A DNA stretch of 64,000 nucleotides from Actinoplanes sp. TFC3 (GCF_001553785.1 NZ_LOJP01000001.1:3744273-3808272), one strand, 5' to 3'; positions 46,306 through 55,847 are shown, counted from the stretch's first letter. Translations and numbers: made by a program. The notes: generated from the sequence alone by a model not told the origin.

Positions 46306-47694
46306 TCACCACGACCGGGCCACCACGTCCCCCTGCACCAGCCCGGCGGCGATGCCGGTGTACTGGTCGCCGCGCAGACCGATGGTGACCGTGAGCTGGG
46401 CGCCGTCCTTGAGCACGGTGCCGCTGGTGCCGGCCACGTCGTGCACGGCGGTGCTGGGCACGCGCAGCACATCCTGGGCGGAGCCGGTGGTCACCCGCAC
46501 CGCGGCGCTCTGCCCGACGAGCAGGTCGGTGGGCGGGTCGTCGAAGGAGAGCAGGACGCCGTAGCGGACCATGGTGCCGTCGCTGGTGCCGACCGGGTCG
46601 ACCTGCACGACGGTGGCGCCGAGATCGTCGCCGGTGCGGTTGGCCAGGGCGATGGTGGCTTTCTGGCGTGCGGCCAGGGCCCCCGCGTCGGCTTCGGGGA
46701 AGTCGGCGCTGACCTGCATGTCGTACACGTCGGCGAGGCTGATGAAGGTGGACCCGGCGCCGACCTGGCTGCCGACCTGGCCGGCCACCGACAGCACACG
46801 CCCGCGGATCGGGGCGGTGATGGTGGCGCCATCGAGGTTGTCCTCAGCGTTCTCAAGGGCCACCTGCGCCTGGTTGACGCGCTGCTGGGCGCTGAGCACA
46901 GCATCCCCGCCGCCGCTTCGGGCCCCGCCACTGCCATCGGCGCCATTGCCAGCGCCGCTGCTCTGCGAGCACGTGCCACCCGCACTGTCGCCGCTTTGTC
47001 CGCTCTGCCCCTGACCACCGCCGTTCTGCGCGCCATTTTGCCCACCCTGGCTGCCGTTCTGCCCGCCGCCTGAAGAGCCGGTCTGGCTGCCACCCGGGGT
47101 GCCGTTCTGGCCGCCGGTCGAAGTCCGCGTGGGAGTCGGCGAGGGCGCTGTGGTCCGCGACGGCTCAGGGGCGGCCGTGGCGCTCGTCTTCGTCGGCACC
47201 GGCGTCACGGTCCGCGTCGGCCGCGGGCTGCCGGTAGCCGAAGCGGCAGGAGCTGGATCGGCGTACGCAGCGGGCGCAACGCAACCGGTTGCCGGTGTGG
47301 CCGCCGCATCCTGCGCCGAGGTCAGCGCGTCCTCCGCCTCGGTAAGCGCATCGCGGGCCGAGCCGACCGCCGCCCGCGCGTCCGTGTCGTCCACCGTGGC
47401 GAGGGTGTCCCCCGCTCCCACCGTGGAGCCCGCGCGGACTTTCACGCTTTCCACCGTTCCGGCGACTGCGAACGAGAGGGTGCGGGTCTGGGCCGGTTGC
47501 AGCGTTCCGGTGGTGGCCACCTCGGTCGTGACCGCGCCCTTGTCGACCGCCACGCTTACGGGCTGCGCCTGGGGTTTGTCGCCCGCGCCCGCGGTGAGGG
47601 CACGCGCCACCCCGGCGGCCAGCGCCAGGATCACGACGATGCCGGCGGCCACCCATGCCCAGCGCCGGTTCATCCCGGTCGAGCCGATACCCAT
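46306..47694 (-). CDS. second HlyD-type adaptor with a very long low-complexity insertion
   Basis: A 462-residue membrane-fusion protein. It has an N-terminal anchor (VAAGIVVILALAAGVARALT) and the two halves of a lipoyl domain (VESVKVRAGSTVGAGDTLAT and DGATITAPIRGRVLSVAGQV). Where a coiled-coil hairpin normally sits, an insert of about 150 residues is rich in Thr, Pro, Gly, Gln and Asn, with GGQNG-type motifs. A beta-barrel and C-terminal domain follow. The ATG at 47694 is used; ATG 47673 gives a shorter start. It is first in the leftward operon with the TCS and MacAB genes. Confidence 0.88.
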   Translation of the reverse strand: MGIGSTGMNRRWAWVAAGIVVILALAAGVARALTAGAGDKPQAQPVSVAVDKGAVTTEVATTGTLQPAQTRTLSFAVAGTVESVKVRAGSTVGAGDTLATVDDTDARAAVGSARDALTEAEDALTSAQDAAATPATGCVAPAAYADPAPAASATGSPRPTRTVTPVPTKTSATAAPEPSRTTAPSPTPTRTSTGGQNGTPGGSQTGSSGGGQNGSQGGQNGAQNGGGQGQSGQSGDSAGGTCSQSSGAGNGADGSGGARSGGGDAVLSAQQRVNQAQVALENAEDNLDGATITAPIRGRVLSVAGQVGSQVGAGSTFISLADVYDMQVSADFPEADAGALAARQKATIALANRTGDDLGATVVQVDPVGTSDGTMVRYGVLLSFDDPPTDLLVGQSAAVRVTTGSAQDVLRVPSTAVHDVAGTSGTVLKDGAQLTVTIGLRGDQYTGIAAGLVQGDVVARSW

Positions 47695-47727
47695 GGGCGC
47701 ACAGTGTTGTGCCTTGTCCTCGCCGTG

Positions 47728-47756
47728 GGCTCGGTCCTGGCTCGAAGTTGGCTCGG
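47728..47756. promoter_or_regulatory. three 11-bp-spaced GGCTCGR repeats in a divergent promoter
   Basis: GGCTCGG (47728), GGCTCGA (47739) and GGCTCGG (47750) recur with an exact 11-base period, one helical turn, in the 157-base region between the adaptor and lipoprotein genes. The pattern resembles an OmpR-type binding array. It differs in sequence from the repeat at 46266, so the regulator could be the same or another. Confidence 0.55.
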
Positions 47757-47851
47757 AGCGCTCATAGCCAATTCCGAGGATGGCCGGAGGTTGCAGCGAG
47801 GTGCGCGGACTTGTCTGGATCGTCGTATCCGCGTAAGCAAGGAGAGAAACC

Positions 47852-48460
47852 GTGCCGCTGAACCAGAGATCGACCCCGCGCCGCATTGCCGGCCTGCTCG
47901 TCGCGGCCGCGGCGCTGGTGTTCACCGTCGCTGCGTGCGGCGGATCCGATGACTCCAGTTCGGCTTCCGGCACCCCGGGTGGTGGCGGGCCGGGCGGCGC
48001 GAACGGTTTCGCGGCGTACACCGAGTGCCTGAGTCAGAACGGCGTGACCATCACGATGCCCTCGGGCATGGCCCGCAACCGCCCGTCGGCCGATGCGTCG
48101 GGGTACCCGCGCGGTAACTGGCCGTCCGGAGGTGCCCGGCCCAGCGGTGCCCCCGACGGCACGCGGCCCAGCGGTGGACCGGGCCGGGGCGGGTTCGGCA
48201 GTGGGTTCCAGAAGCCCGGCAACGTCGATGACGCAACGTGGCAGAAGGCTCAGTCGGCGTGCGCGTCGCTGCGGCCCAGCATGGGTGCGGGCCGGGGCAA
48301 CCAGGGTGGCAACGGGCTCGACGCGGCGTACACGAACTGCCTGAAGGACCACGGCGTCACCGATCTCAGCACGCTGACCTCCACCGACGCCACGGTCACC
48401 GAGGCCAAGAAGGCGTGCCAGGCTCTCGCGCCGGCGGCGAGCCCGTCCCCGACGTCGTGA
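47852..48460 (+). CDS. lipoprotein with a duplicated small domain
   Basis: A 202-residue lipoprotein (lipobox VAACG, Cys29). Two related units are visible: YTECLSQNGVTITMP with QKAQSACASLRP, and YTNCLKDHGVTDLS with EAKKACQALAP. Each has a pair of conserved cysteines; a Gly/Pro/Ser-rich linker sits between them. AAGGAG precedes the GTG. It diverges from the efflux operon and may sense or bind its substrate; no family name is certain. Confidence 0.72.
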   Translation: MPLNQRSTPRRIAGLLVAAAALVFTVAACGGSDDSSSASGTPGGGGPGGANGFAAYTECLSQNGVTITMPSGMARNRPSADASGYPRGNWPSGGARPSGAPDGTRPSGGPGRGGFGSGFQKPGNVDDATWQKAQSACASLRPSMGAGRGNQGGNGLDAAYTNCLKDHGVTDLSTLTSTDATVTEAKKACQALAPAASPSPTS

Positions 48461-48466
48461 GCAGGC

Positions 48467-48901
48467 TCAGCCGATCGACGCCTCGAGGTCGACCCAGCGG
48501 TCGGTGAGCTGGCGGCGGCGGCAGGCGACGAGGTGGCCGGCCAGGATCGCGGGCTGGCCGCCTCGCACGCACACGTCGGCGCCGGCGGTCAGCACCGCGG
48601 CGACCAGGTGGGCCGGGGCGTCGTCGTCGAGCAGCGCCACCACCCGGGTACGGGAGCTGAGCATCGCCCGCGCGTCGACCACGTCGGCCTCGCTGGCGCC
48701 GCTGATCAGCACGATGTCGCCGGCGTGCACGTCGTCCAGAGCGGTGGCGTAGCGCACCGACCATCCGCCGGGCAGGTGCATGGCCAGACCGGCGACGCGG
48801 CCGTGGTAGCCGAGCACCGCGACCACCGGTTCGGCGCGGCGCGGCGCGGCGTTCGGCGCGAACATCTGGTTCACCCCGGTACGGTTCAGCTGCTCAAGCA
48901 T
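48467..48901 (-). CDS. response-regulator-receiver-like hypothetical protein
   Basis: A 144-residue protein with an alternating beta/alpha pattern like a receiver domain: VVAVLGYHGRVAGLAMHL, DIVLISGASEADVVDARAML, TRVVALLDDDAPAHLVAAVL and AGADVCVRGGQPAILAGHLV. The acidic pocket and phosphoryl Asp of true receivers are not evident. A GGGAG site precedes the ATG. It is convergent with the lipoprotein gene. No function is proposed. Confidence 0.6.
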   Translation of the reverse strand: MLEQLNRTGVNQMFAPNAAPRRAEPVVAVLGYHGRVAGLAMHLPGGWSVRYATALDDVHAGDIVLISGASEADVVDARAMLSSRTRVVALLDDDAPAHLVAAVLTAGADVCVRGGQPAILAGHLVACRRRQLTDRWVDLEASIG

Positions 48902-48984
48902 GTCGGGCTCCCTGCGACGTGGTCGTTTGCTGCACCCCTACCTTTCGCTATCAGCCTGAGCCCCGCGTGTGCGAACCCTGTACG

Positions 48985-49363
48985 TCAGGTGGCAATACTC
49001 ACGTGCGGTCGCGGCAGGTTCCCCGCGGCGCAGCCGTCGCGCACGCCGCCGAGGCGGGGCTCGGCGAGGATGCGCACGCGGGGATCACCCGCTGCGTGCA
49101 TGGCCTCGAACTCAGGATCGGTGAAGCTGGTGAACGCGAGCACGGCGGCCGGGGTGAGGGCCTTCCAGACCTCGCTGATCGGCCGCCGACGGCGCGTACC
49201 CCAGGCTCGCCGCCACACCGGGCACCCGCGACCGGGTCGCCGCCGAGATCGTCTGATGCGGCGTGTCGTTGAGCACGTAGCTCACCGTGGCCCGCGAGAC
49301 GCCGGCCACCCGGGCCACGTCCGCGCTGGTCACCCGGCGCGTGGAGCGCGGCAACCCGGTCAT
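48985..49363 (-). pseudogene. broken LacI-family regulator
   Basis: From ATG 49363 the sequence encodes a LacI helix-turn-helix, VTSADVARVAGVSRATVSYV then SLGYAPSA, at residues about 11-60. The frame then loses sense and stops at 49112. A second frame from about 49180 continues with SEVWKALTPAAVLAFTSFTD and PEFEAMHAAGDPRVRILAEP, a fragment of a LacI effector domain. Most of the core domain is missing and the two pieces are out of frame. It lies 71 bases before the divergent GH3 gene, which it probably once regulated. Confidence 0.75.
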
Positions 49364-49434
49364 CGTCGGCGCGCCTCCCGGTGCTTGCTGCGGTGCGGGG
49401 TGGACCCATAGGTTGACGACGCGAGGAGTTACAC

Positions 49435-51870
49435 GTGTCGGTAGACCCCGAAGGACTCATGATCCCCAGCCCCGCCGAGCGCATCAAGGCCCTCGCGCTG
49501 TCCGCCAAGGTGGCGCTGCTGACCGGGGCGTCGGCGTTCACGCTGGCCGCCTCGCAGCCGATCGGCCTGGCCACGATCCGGGTGTCGGACGGCCCGGCCG
49601 GGGTGCGCGGTGCCGTGTTCAGCGGCGGTCCCGTGGCCGTGCTGCTGCCCAACCCGACGCTGCTGGGCGCCTCCTGGAGCGAGGACGTGCTGGCCGAGGC
49701 CGGGCGGGTGCTCGCCGGGGAAGCGCGGGCGCGCGACGTACAGCTGATTCTCGGTCCTAATGTGAACCTTCCCCGGTCGCCGTTGGGTGGGCGGTTGTTC
49801 GAGGCCTACTCGGAGGATCCGCTGCTCACCGGCAAGCTGGCCGCTGCCCTCGTGAAGGCCGTGCAGGAGCTGGGGGTCGGGGCCGCACCGAAGCATCTGG
49901 TCGCCAACGACAGCGAGACCGGACGCAACACGGTCGACTGTGTGCTCGACGAGGCCACGTTGCGCGAGGTGGCGCTGCTGCCGTTCGAGATCCTGGTCGC
50001 CGAGGCTGACCCGTGGGCGATCATGGCCTCCTACAACGCGGTGAACGGGATCGCGATGAGCGAGCACGCGGCGATCACCACCGGCATCGTCAAGCAGGAG
50101 TGGGGCTTCCCGGGCCTGATCATGTCGGACTGGTTCGCCGCCAAGCATGCCGGGCCGACCGCGAACAGCGGCGTCGACCTGGTCATGCCGGGTCCGCGTG
50201 GCCCCTGGGGTGACGCGCTGGTGGCCGCGGTCGAAGCCGGCGAGATCGACGAGCACGTCATCGACGAGCACGTGGCCCGGCTGCTGCACCTCGCCGATCG
50301 GGTCACCGGGGATCATCCCCCGGCGCCGGCGCCGCCGTCCCGCGAGCAGCTCACCCGGCTGGCCGCCCGGGGCATGACCGTGCTGACCAACGGCGATCAG
50401 ACGCTGCCGCTGAACCGATCGCAGCACGTTGCGCTGATCGGGCGGCATGCGCTGGAGACCATCGGCATGGGCGGCGGATCGGCCCAGGTCACACCGCCGT
50501 ACCAGGTCAGCGTCGCGCAAGGTCTGCGTGAGCGGCTGGGTGAGCAGGTCACGGTCGTGGACGGGGTGGAGGTACGAACCCGGCCCGTTGCGGCGCGGGG
50601 AGGCTTTCTGGTGGACCCGCAGGTGGGGGCTGCGGGCGTACAGGTGCGATTGCTGGCCGGGGACGGCACGGAGCTGGAGCGGCGGCACGCACCGGACGCC
50701 ACCACCACGGCCGGCCTGGACGAACCCTACGACCAAGCCGTCGCCACCGTCGTGCTGTCCGCCGTCATCACCCGCGACGGCACCGCTGAGCTGGGCGTGC
50801 TCGGCTCGGGCGCCTGGTGCGTGCGGATCGGTGACATCAAGAAGAGCTTCTCGCTGGCCACCTCGGGCCGCAACTTCGGCGTCGAGCTGGTCGCGCCACC
50901 GCTGTCCACCGAGGTGTACGACGTGAGCGCCGGCACCCTGTTCGAAGCCACCGCCCGGCTCGGCTCCGGCTTCGACGCGTTCAGCGCCGCGGGGCTGTTC
51001 GGCCTGATCGGACGTCCGGCGCGCCGCGAGACAGTGGACGTCATCGACGACGCGGTGCGGGCCGCCGCCGACGCCGACGTTGCCGTGGTGGTCGTGGGCT
51101 TCACCGACGAACAGGAGACCGAAGGCGTCGACAAGAGCACGCTGCACCTGCCGGGCGCCCAGAACGCGCTGGTCGAGGCGGTGGCCGGAGCTGCCCGGCG
51201 CACCGTGGTCGTGCTCAACGCGGCCAGCCCGGTGATCATGCCGTGGCGCGACCGGGTGGATGCGGTGCTGTGGGCCGGGCTGCCCGGTCAGGAAGCGGGG
51301 CATGCGATCGCAGCGGTGCTGCTGGGCGAGCTTGAACCGGCCGGGCGGCTGGTGACCACGTTCCCGGCCGAGGACGGCGGGTCGCCCGCGTGGTCGGTGA
51401 CGCCGGTGGACGGTGTGCTGGCGTACGAGGAGGGCCGCTTCCCGGGTTATCGCGGGCACGATGCCGGGCTGGCCCCGCCGCCGGCGTTCTGGTTCGGACA
51501 CGGATTGGGCTACACGACCTGGGACTATGCCGACGCGCTGGTGGATGGTCGCAGCGTCGAGGTCACGGTTGCCAACACCGGTTTGCGCGAGGGCCGGGAG
51601 GTTGTGCAGGTCTACTTCCGGCCCGCCTCCCCGGCTCCCTTTCCGGGCGGCGGACCGGCCGGGCCGGCTGGTGATCCGGTGCGGCTGGCCGGGTGGGGGG
51701 AGGTCATGGTGGCGCCGGGGGCGTCGGCCCGGGTCCGCGTGGCCATCGACCCCCTCACCTGGCGAAAGTGGGATAAAAAGGTCGGCCGCTGGGGTAACGT
51801 CGGCCCTGGCGGCGCCCTGATCGTGGCCCGCGGGCTGGGCGACGTGCGCGCTGTGCTGCCACTTCCCTGA
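49435..51870 (+). CDS. glycoside hydrolase family 3 (beta-glucosidase-like)
   Basis: An 811-residue GH3 enzyme without a secretion signal. The family motif KHLVANDSE is at residues 153-161, and the catalytic nucleophile is probably Asp232 in GFPGLIMSDWF. A second alpha/beta sandwich follows (VVVVGFTDEQETEGVDKSTL), with a PA14-like region between and a C-terminal fibronectin type III domain (TVANTGLREGREVVQVYFRP). It removes terminal beta-linked sugars; specificity is not clear. GAGGAG precedes the GTG. The adjacent regulator is broken, so expression may be unregulated. Confidence 0.93.
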   Translation: MSVDPEGLMIPSPAERIKALALSAKVALLTGASAFTLAASQPIGLATIRVSDGPAGVRGAVFSGGPVAVLLPNPTLLGASWSEDVLAEAGRVLAGEARARDVQLILGPNVNLPRSPLGGRLFEAYSEDPLLTGKLAAALVKAVQELGVGAAPKHLVANDSETGRNTVDCVLDEATLREVALLPFEILVAEADPWAIMASYNAVNGIAMSEHAAITTGIVKQEWGFPGLIMSDWFAAKHAGPTANSGVDLVMPGPRGPWGDALVAAVEAGEIDEHVIDEHVARLLHLADRVTGDHPPAPAPPSREQLTRLAARGMTVLTNGDQTLPLNRSQHVALIGRHALETIGMGGGSAQVTPPYQVSVAQGLRERLGEQVTVVDGVEVRTRPVAARGGFLVDPQVGAAGVQVRLLAGDGTELERRHAPDATTTAGLDEPYDQAVATVVLSAVITRDGTAELGVLGSGAWCVRIGDIKKSFSLATSGRNFGVELVAPPLSTEVYDVSAGTLFEATARLGSGFDAFSAAGLFGLIGRPARRETVDVIDDAVRAAADADVAVVVVGFTDEQETEGVDKSTLHLPGAQNALVEAVAGAARRTVVVLNAASPVIMPWRDRVDAVLWAGLPGQEAGHAIAAVLLGELEPAGRLVTTFPAEDGGSPAWSVTPVDGVLAYEEGRFPGYRGHDAGLAPPPAFWFGHGLGYTTWDYADALVDGRSVEVTVANTGLREGREVVQVYFRPASPAPFPGGGPAGPAGDPVRLAGWGEVMVAPGASARVRVAIDPLTWRKWDKKVGRWGNVGPGGALIVARGLGDVRAVLPLP

Positions 51871-51902
51871 ATACAACGCGCAGAGGTGGGGATACCGCCG
51901 CC

Positions 51903-52844
51903 GTGCTCACGACTGAGACTCCCACCGCGGCCCTGCAGGCCCTTGGCACCGAGCTGAAGAGCCTGGGGTACGCGTTCACCACCGTCACACCGGCCACCCA
52001 CGAGCGGGTCAACCGCCGCCCGGAGAACGCTGTCGCCACGAACCTGCGCGACGTGCTCGGCTGGAGCCGCCCGTTCGAGCCCGGCCTGCTGCCCCCGCGC
52101 GTCGAGGCCCTGCTCAGTGCTTCCGGCGCCCTTGCCGAGGAAGGCGAACTGCGGCGGAGCACGGTGCGCTTCTCCTCGTACGACGGGGAGCTGTTCGTGC
52201 ATTCAGCCTTCCCGACGACCGCCGAGGATGCGGTGTTCTTCGGCCCGGACACCTACCGGATGGCCGACGCCGTGATCGCGTGCCTCGCCCAGCGCCCCCG
52301 GCCGGTCAAGCGGGCGGTGGACATCGGCACGGGCACCGGCGCGGGCGCGATCACCGTGGCCAAGCGGATCCCGGACGCTGAGGTTCTCGCCGTCGACATC
52401 AACACCGCGGCGCTGCGCCTGGCCACGGTCAACGCCGCGCTGGCCGGTACGCCCAACGTGCAGCCCCGGCTGAGCAACCTGCTCGACGACGTCAGCGGCC
52501 GGTTCGACCTGATCATCTCCAACCCGCCCTTCATGATCGACCCAGCCGGCCGGCGGTACCGCGACGGCGGCGGCGACGGCGGCCACGATTTGTCGCTGCG
52601 CATCATCGAGGCGGCGCGGACCCGGCTGGCCCCCGGCGGTTCGCTGGTGCTGTTCAGTGGCGTCGGTATCGTCGACGGCGAGGACCGCCTGCGGGCGTCC
52701 ATCGCGTCGCTGCTGACCGGCACCGATCTGCAGTGGAACTACCGGGAGATGGACCCCGACGTGTACGACGAGGAACTCGACGGCGACGCCTATGCACACG
52801 CCGAACGGATCGCGGTCGTGGTGCTGACCGCTACGCGCTCGTGA
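51903..52844 (+). CDS. HemK/PrmC-like class I methyltransferase
   Basis: A 313-residue SAM-dependent methyltransferase. The SAM motif is VDIGTGTGAGAITVAKRI, and LIISNPPF (N-P-P-F) is the adenine/glutamine N-methyltransferase signature. The N-terminal half is an all-alpha substrate domain with weak similarity to PrmC. Its target could be a protein glutamine or nucleic acid. Its stop overlaps the ligase start by four bases, so the two are co-translated. Confidence 0.88.
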   Translation: MLTTETPTAALQALGTELKSLGYAFTTVTPATHERVNRRPENAVATNLRDVLGWSRPFEPGLLPPRVEALLSASGALAEEGELRRSTVRFSSYDGELFVHSAFPTTAEDAVFFGPDTYRMADAVIACLAQRPRPVKRAVDIGTGTGAGAITVAKRIPDAEVLAVDINTAALRLATVNAALAGTPNVQPRLSNLLDDVSGRFDLIISNPPFMIDPAGRRYRDGGGDGGHDLSLRIIEAARTRLAPGGSLVLFSGVGIVDGEDRLRASIASLLTGTDLQWNYREMDPDVYDEELDGDAYAHAERIAVVVLTATRS

Positions 52845-53935
52845 ACGCGGCGCCCACCCTGGGGGTCGAGGAGGAGTATCTGCTCATCGATCCGGAGACC
52901 GGGCAGAATGCGCCGGTGGTGCAGAAGGCGCTCGGGGCGCTGCCGGATGCGATGCGCCTGCAGAGCCGCCTGGAGTTCCGCCACAGCATGCTGGAGATGG
53001 TCACGCCGGTATGCTCGGGGCTGGCCGAGCTGCGGCGGGAACTCGACCTGATGCGCTCGGCCGCTGCGGACGCGGCGGCGGAGGCGGGGGTCCTGCTGGT
53101 TGCGGTGGGTGCCACGCCGCTGGCTGAGCCGGTACGCGAGCCGGCCGACGATCCCCGGTTCCGCGCCATCACCCGGCATTACGGGCCGATCGCCTATGAC
53201 GCGGCGGTCTGCGGCTGCCACGTGCATGTCGGGGTGCCCGATCCGGAAACGGCGATCCTGGTCAGCACCCGGCTGCGCCCCTGGCTGCCGTTGATCCAAG
53301 CGATCGCCGCGAACTCGCCGCTGTACCAGGGCGTCGACACCGGCCACGCCAGTTGGCGCTCGCTGCAGCTCAAGCGGTGGCCGGCACTCGGACCCACCCC
53401 GGCGTTCGAGTCCTTTGCGGACTACGAGCAGACCATCCGTACGCTCGTGGCGGCCTCGGCCATGCTCGACGACTCGATGATCCTCTGGTACGCCCGCCCG
53501 TCGGCCGCCTACCCGACGATCGAGATCCGGGTGGCCGACGTGTGTGCGACGCCCGCCGACACCGTGCTCATCGCCGGGCTGATCCGAGCACTGGTGACGG
53601 TGCTGCAGTCCACACCCGGTCCGCTGGGCCCGGCTTCCGATACCGTGCTGGAGGCGGCGCACTGGAACGCCGCGCACGCCGGGCTCGAAGGAACCCTGCT
53701 GGACGTACGCACCGGGCAGCCGCGACCCGCGTGGGAGCTGGTGGACGAGCTTGTCGAGTTCGTGACGCCGACGCTGACCGCCTTCGGCGACCTCGAAGTC
53801 ATTACGGCCGAGCTGGACCGGGTACGCGCGGAGGGTACCGGGGCGGCCCGTCAGCGGCGCCTGCTCGACCCGCCGGAAACCTTGTCCGCAGCCGGTGTAG
53901 CGGCGTTCTTGAGAGAACTGGCTGTATCGCCGTAG
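52841..53935 (+). CDS. YbdK-type carboxylate-amine ligase (glutamate-cysteine ligase family 2)
   Basis: A 364-residue ATP-dependent ligase. LGVEEEYLLIDPETG at the start, FRHSMLEMVTPVC and CGCHVHVGVPD are the family's metal and substrate motifs. Members make gamma-glutamyl-type bonds and have weak glutamate-cysteine ligase activity; in actinomycetes the true product is uncertain. GTG 52841 overlaps the methyltransferase gene. Confidence 0.92.
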   Translation: MNAAPTLGVEEEYLLIDPETGQNAPVVQKALGALPDAMRLQSRLEFRHSMLEMVTPVCSGLAELRRELDLMRSAAADAAAEAGVLLVAVGATPLAEPVREPADDPRFRAITRHYGPIAYDAAVCGCHVHVGVPDPETAILVSTRLRPWLPLIQAIAANSPLYQGVDTGHASWRSLQLKRWPALGPTPAFESFADYEQTIRTLVAASAMLDDSMILWYARPSAAYPTIEIRVADVCATPADTVLIAGLIRALVTVLQSTPGPLGPASDTVLEAAHWNAAHAGLEGTLLDVRTGQPRPAWELVDELVEFVTPTLTAFGDLEVITAELDRVRAEGTGAARQRRLLDPPETLSAAGVAAFLRELAVSP

Positions 53936-53992
53936 CAGCCGCACGGTTTACATTGCCCTCCAGGAATCATCGAGGAACCTGGATGGCACACC

Positions 53993-55726
53993 ATGTCCGA
54001 CCAGTTCACGATCGTGACCGATCCCATCGCCGATTCCGTCGGCCTGTCCGCCCTGTGCGCGGTTCTGCCTCTGCTCACGCTGTTCCTGTTGCTGGGTGCG
54101 CTGCGCATGCGGGCATGGCTGGCCGGGCTCGTCTCGCTGGCCGTGGCCCTCGTCGTTGCCATCGCCGTCTACACCATGCCGGTGGGCCAGGCGCTGCTGT
54201 CGGCCACCGAAGGCGCGGCGTTCGGCTTCTTTCCCATTCTGTGGATCGTCATCAACGCCATCTGGGTCTACAACCTCACCGTGTCAAGTGGACACTTTGA
54301 CGTGCTCAGGCGTTCGATGGAGCGGGTCAGCCCGGACATGCGGATCCAGGCCATCATCGTGGCGTTCTGCTTCGGCGCGCTGCTGGAGGCGCTGGCCGGC
54401 TTCGGGACCCCGGTAGCCGTCACCGTTGTCATGTTGATGGCGCTGGGCTTTCTACCCGTACGCGCAGCCTCGGTGGCTTTGATCGCCAACACTGCCCCGG
54501 TGGCTTTCGGTGCCCTGGCCACGCCCATCACCACGCTGGGTACGGTCACGTCCGGAGTCAGCGACGACACCCGCCTGACCACCGAGACCCTGGGCGCTAT
54601 GGTGGGCCGCCAGACGCCGCTGCTGGCCGTGGTGGCCCCCCTGGCCCTGGTAGCCGTGATCGACGGCCGCCGCGGTGTACGCCAGACCTGGCCGGCCGCC
54701 GTCGTGGCCGGCTTGGTGTTCGGTTTGAGCCAGTTCGCGGCGTCGAACTACATCTCGGTGCCCCTGACCGACATCATCGCCGCGCTGCTGTCGGCCGCCG
54801 CGGTGGTCCTGCTCCTGCGCTTCTGGCGCCCCGTCGAGTCTCCCGCGCTGAGCGAGCCGGCTCCCGGCTCGGACACTTCCTCCGCCTCTGCTGCCGGGGC
54901 CAGTATGGTGCCGCGCCGCGGGGACTCACCCGCGGCGGACAGCGCACCCGGTCAGGTCCTCACAGCCGAGCAGCGCGACACCCCGGCCGAGGTAGCGCGC
55001 GCCTATGCGCCGTACCTGATCATCATTGCGATCTTCTCGATCGTGAACATCGGCGCGGTCAAGGCGGCGCTGGCCGAGGAGCCGTGGACCGTTGCGTTCG
55101 GCTGGCCGGGCCTGCACGTGCTCGGTGGCAACGGCAAACCCTTGTCCTCCACCACGTTTACGCTGGGCTGGCTGCCCGCCGCCGGTACGCTGATGATCCT
55201 GGCCGGCATTCTGACGGCGCTGGTACTGCGAGTCGGTCCTGCGCGGGCGGTGAAGGCTTACCTCAGAACGTACGTTGAACTGCGCCATGCCCTTGTGACC
55301 GTGATGGCCGTGCTCGCTTTGGCGTACGTGATGAACCAAAGCGGCCAAACCGCAACCCTGGGCGAATCCCTGGCCGCAGCCGGCGGCGCCTTCGTCTTCC
55401 TGTCCTCGATCCTGGGGTGGATCGGCGTGGCCGTGACCGGCTCCGACACCTCAGCAAACGCCCTGTTCGGCGCGCTGCAGGTGCAAACCGCGGCCAAAGC
55501 CGGCCTGGACCCGCTCCTGCTGGCAGCCGCCAACTCCTCCGGCGGCGTCCTCGGCAAAATGATCAGCCCCCAGAACCTGGCAATCGCCGCCTCAGCAGTA
55601 GGCATGGCCGGGCGCGAAGGCGACATCTTCCGCAAGGTCGTGGGCTGGAGCCTCGCCCTGCTCCTGGTGATGTGCATCCTGGTCACCCTGCAAGCCACCC
55701 CGGTGCTCAGCTGGATGGTCCCCTGA
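53993..55726 (+). CDS. L-lactate permease (LctP family)
   Basis: A 577-residue membrane protein with about 13 helices, the length of LctP/LldP proteins. Family segments are GFFPILWIVINAIWVYNLTV, FGALLEALAGFGTPVAVTVV, SDTSANALFGALQVQTAAKA and SSGGVLGKMISPQNLAIAAS. It imports lactate or glycolate with protons. A long Ser/Ala/Pro-rich loop (about 285-325) separates two halves. The ATG at 53993 has only a distant GAGGA site. Confidence 0.95.
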   Translation: MSDQFTIVTDPIADSVGLSALCAVLPLLTLFLLLGALRMRAWLAGLVSLAVALVVAIAVYTMPVGQALLSATEGAAFGFFPILWIVINAIWVYNLTVSSGHFDVLRRSMERVSPDMRIQAIIVAFCFGALLEALAGFGTPVAVTVVMLMALGFLPVRAASVALIANTAPVAFGALATPITTLGTVTSGVSDDTRLTTETLGAMVGRQTPLLAVVAPLALVAVIDGRRGVRQTWPAAVVAGLVFGLSQFAASNYISVPLTDIIAALLSAAAVVLLLRFWRPVESPALSEPAPGSDTSSASAAGASMVPRRGDSPAADSAPGQVLTAEQRDTPAEVARAYAPYLIIIAIFSIVNIGAVKAALAEEPWTVAFGWPGLHVLGGNGKPLSSTTFTLGWLPAAGTLMILAGILTALVLRVGPARAVKAYLRTYVELRHALVTVMAVLALAYVMNQSGQTATLGESLAAAGGAFVFLSSILGWIGVAVTGSDTSANALFGALQVQTAAKAGLDPLLLAAANSSGGVLGKMISPQNLAIAASAVGMAGREGDIFRKVVGWSLALLLVMCILVTLQATPVLSWMVP

Positions 55727-55810
55727 ACCCTCGCGCCTTCCCGCTCGCTCCCGCTCTGGCACGGTCACGACGTCCGCCACGAGTTCGAAGTGGGCCTCGA
55801 GACCGCCGGC

Positions 55811-55847
55811 CCCACGGCTCCACTCACAGCCTTGCTGCAGCCGTGGG
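55811..55847. terminator. hairpin between lactate permease and the MFS gene
   Basis: CCCACGGCT (55811-55819) and AGCCGTGGG (55839-55847) pair perfectly over nine bases with a 19-base loop. It lies between two convergent genes and can serve both. Confidence 0.6.
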
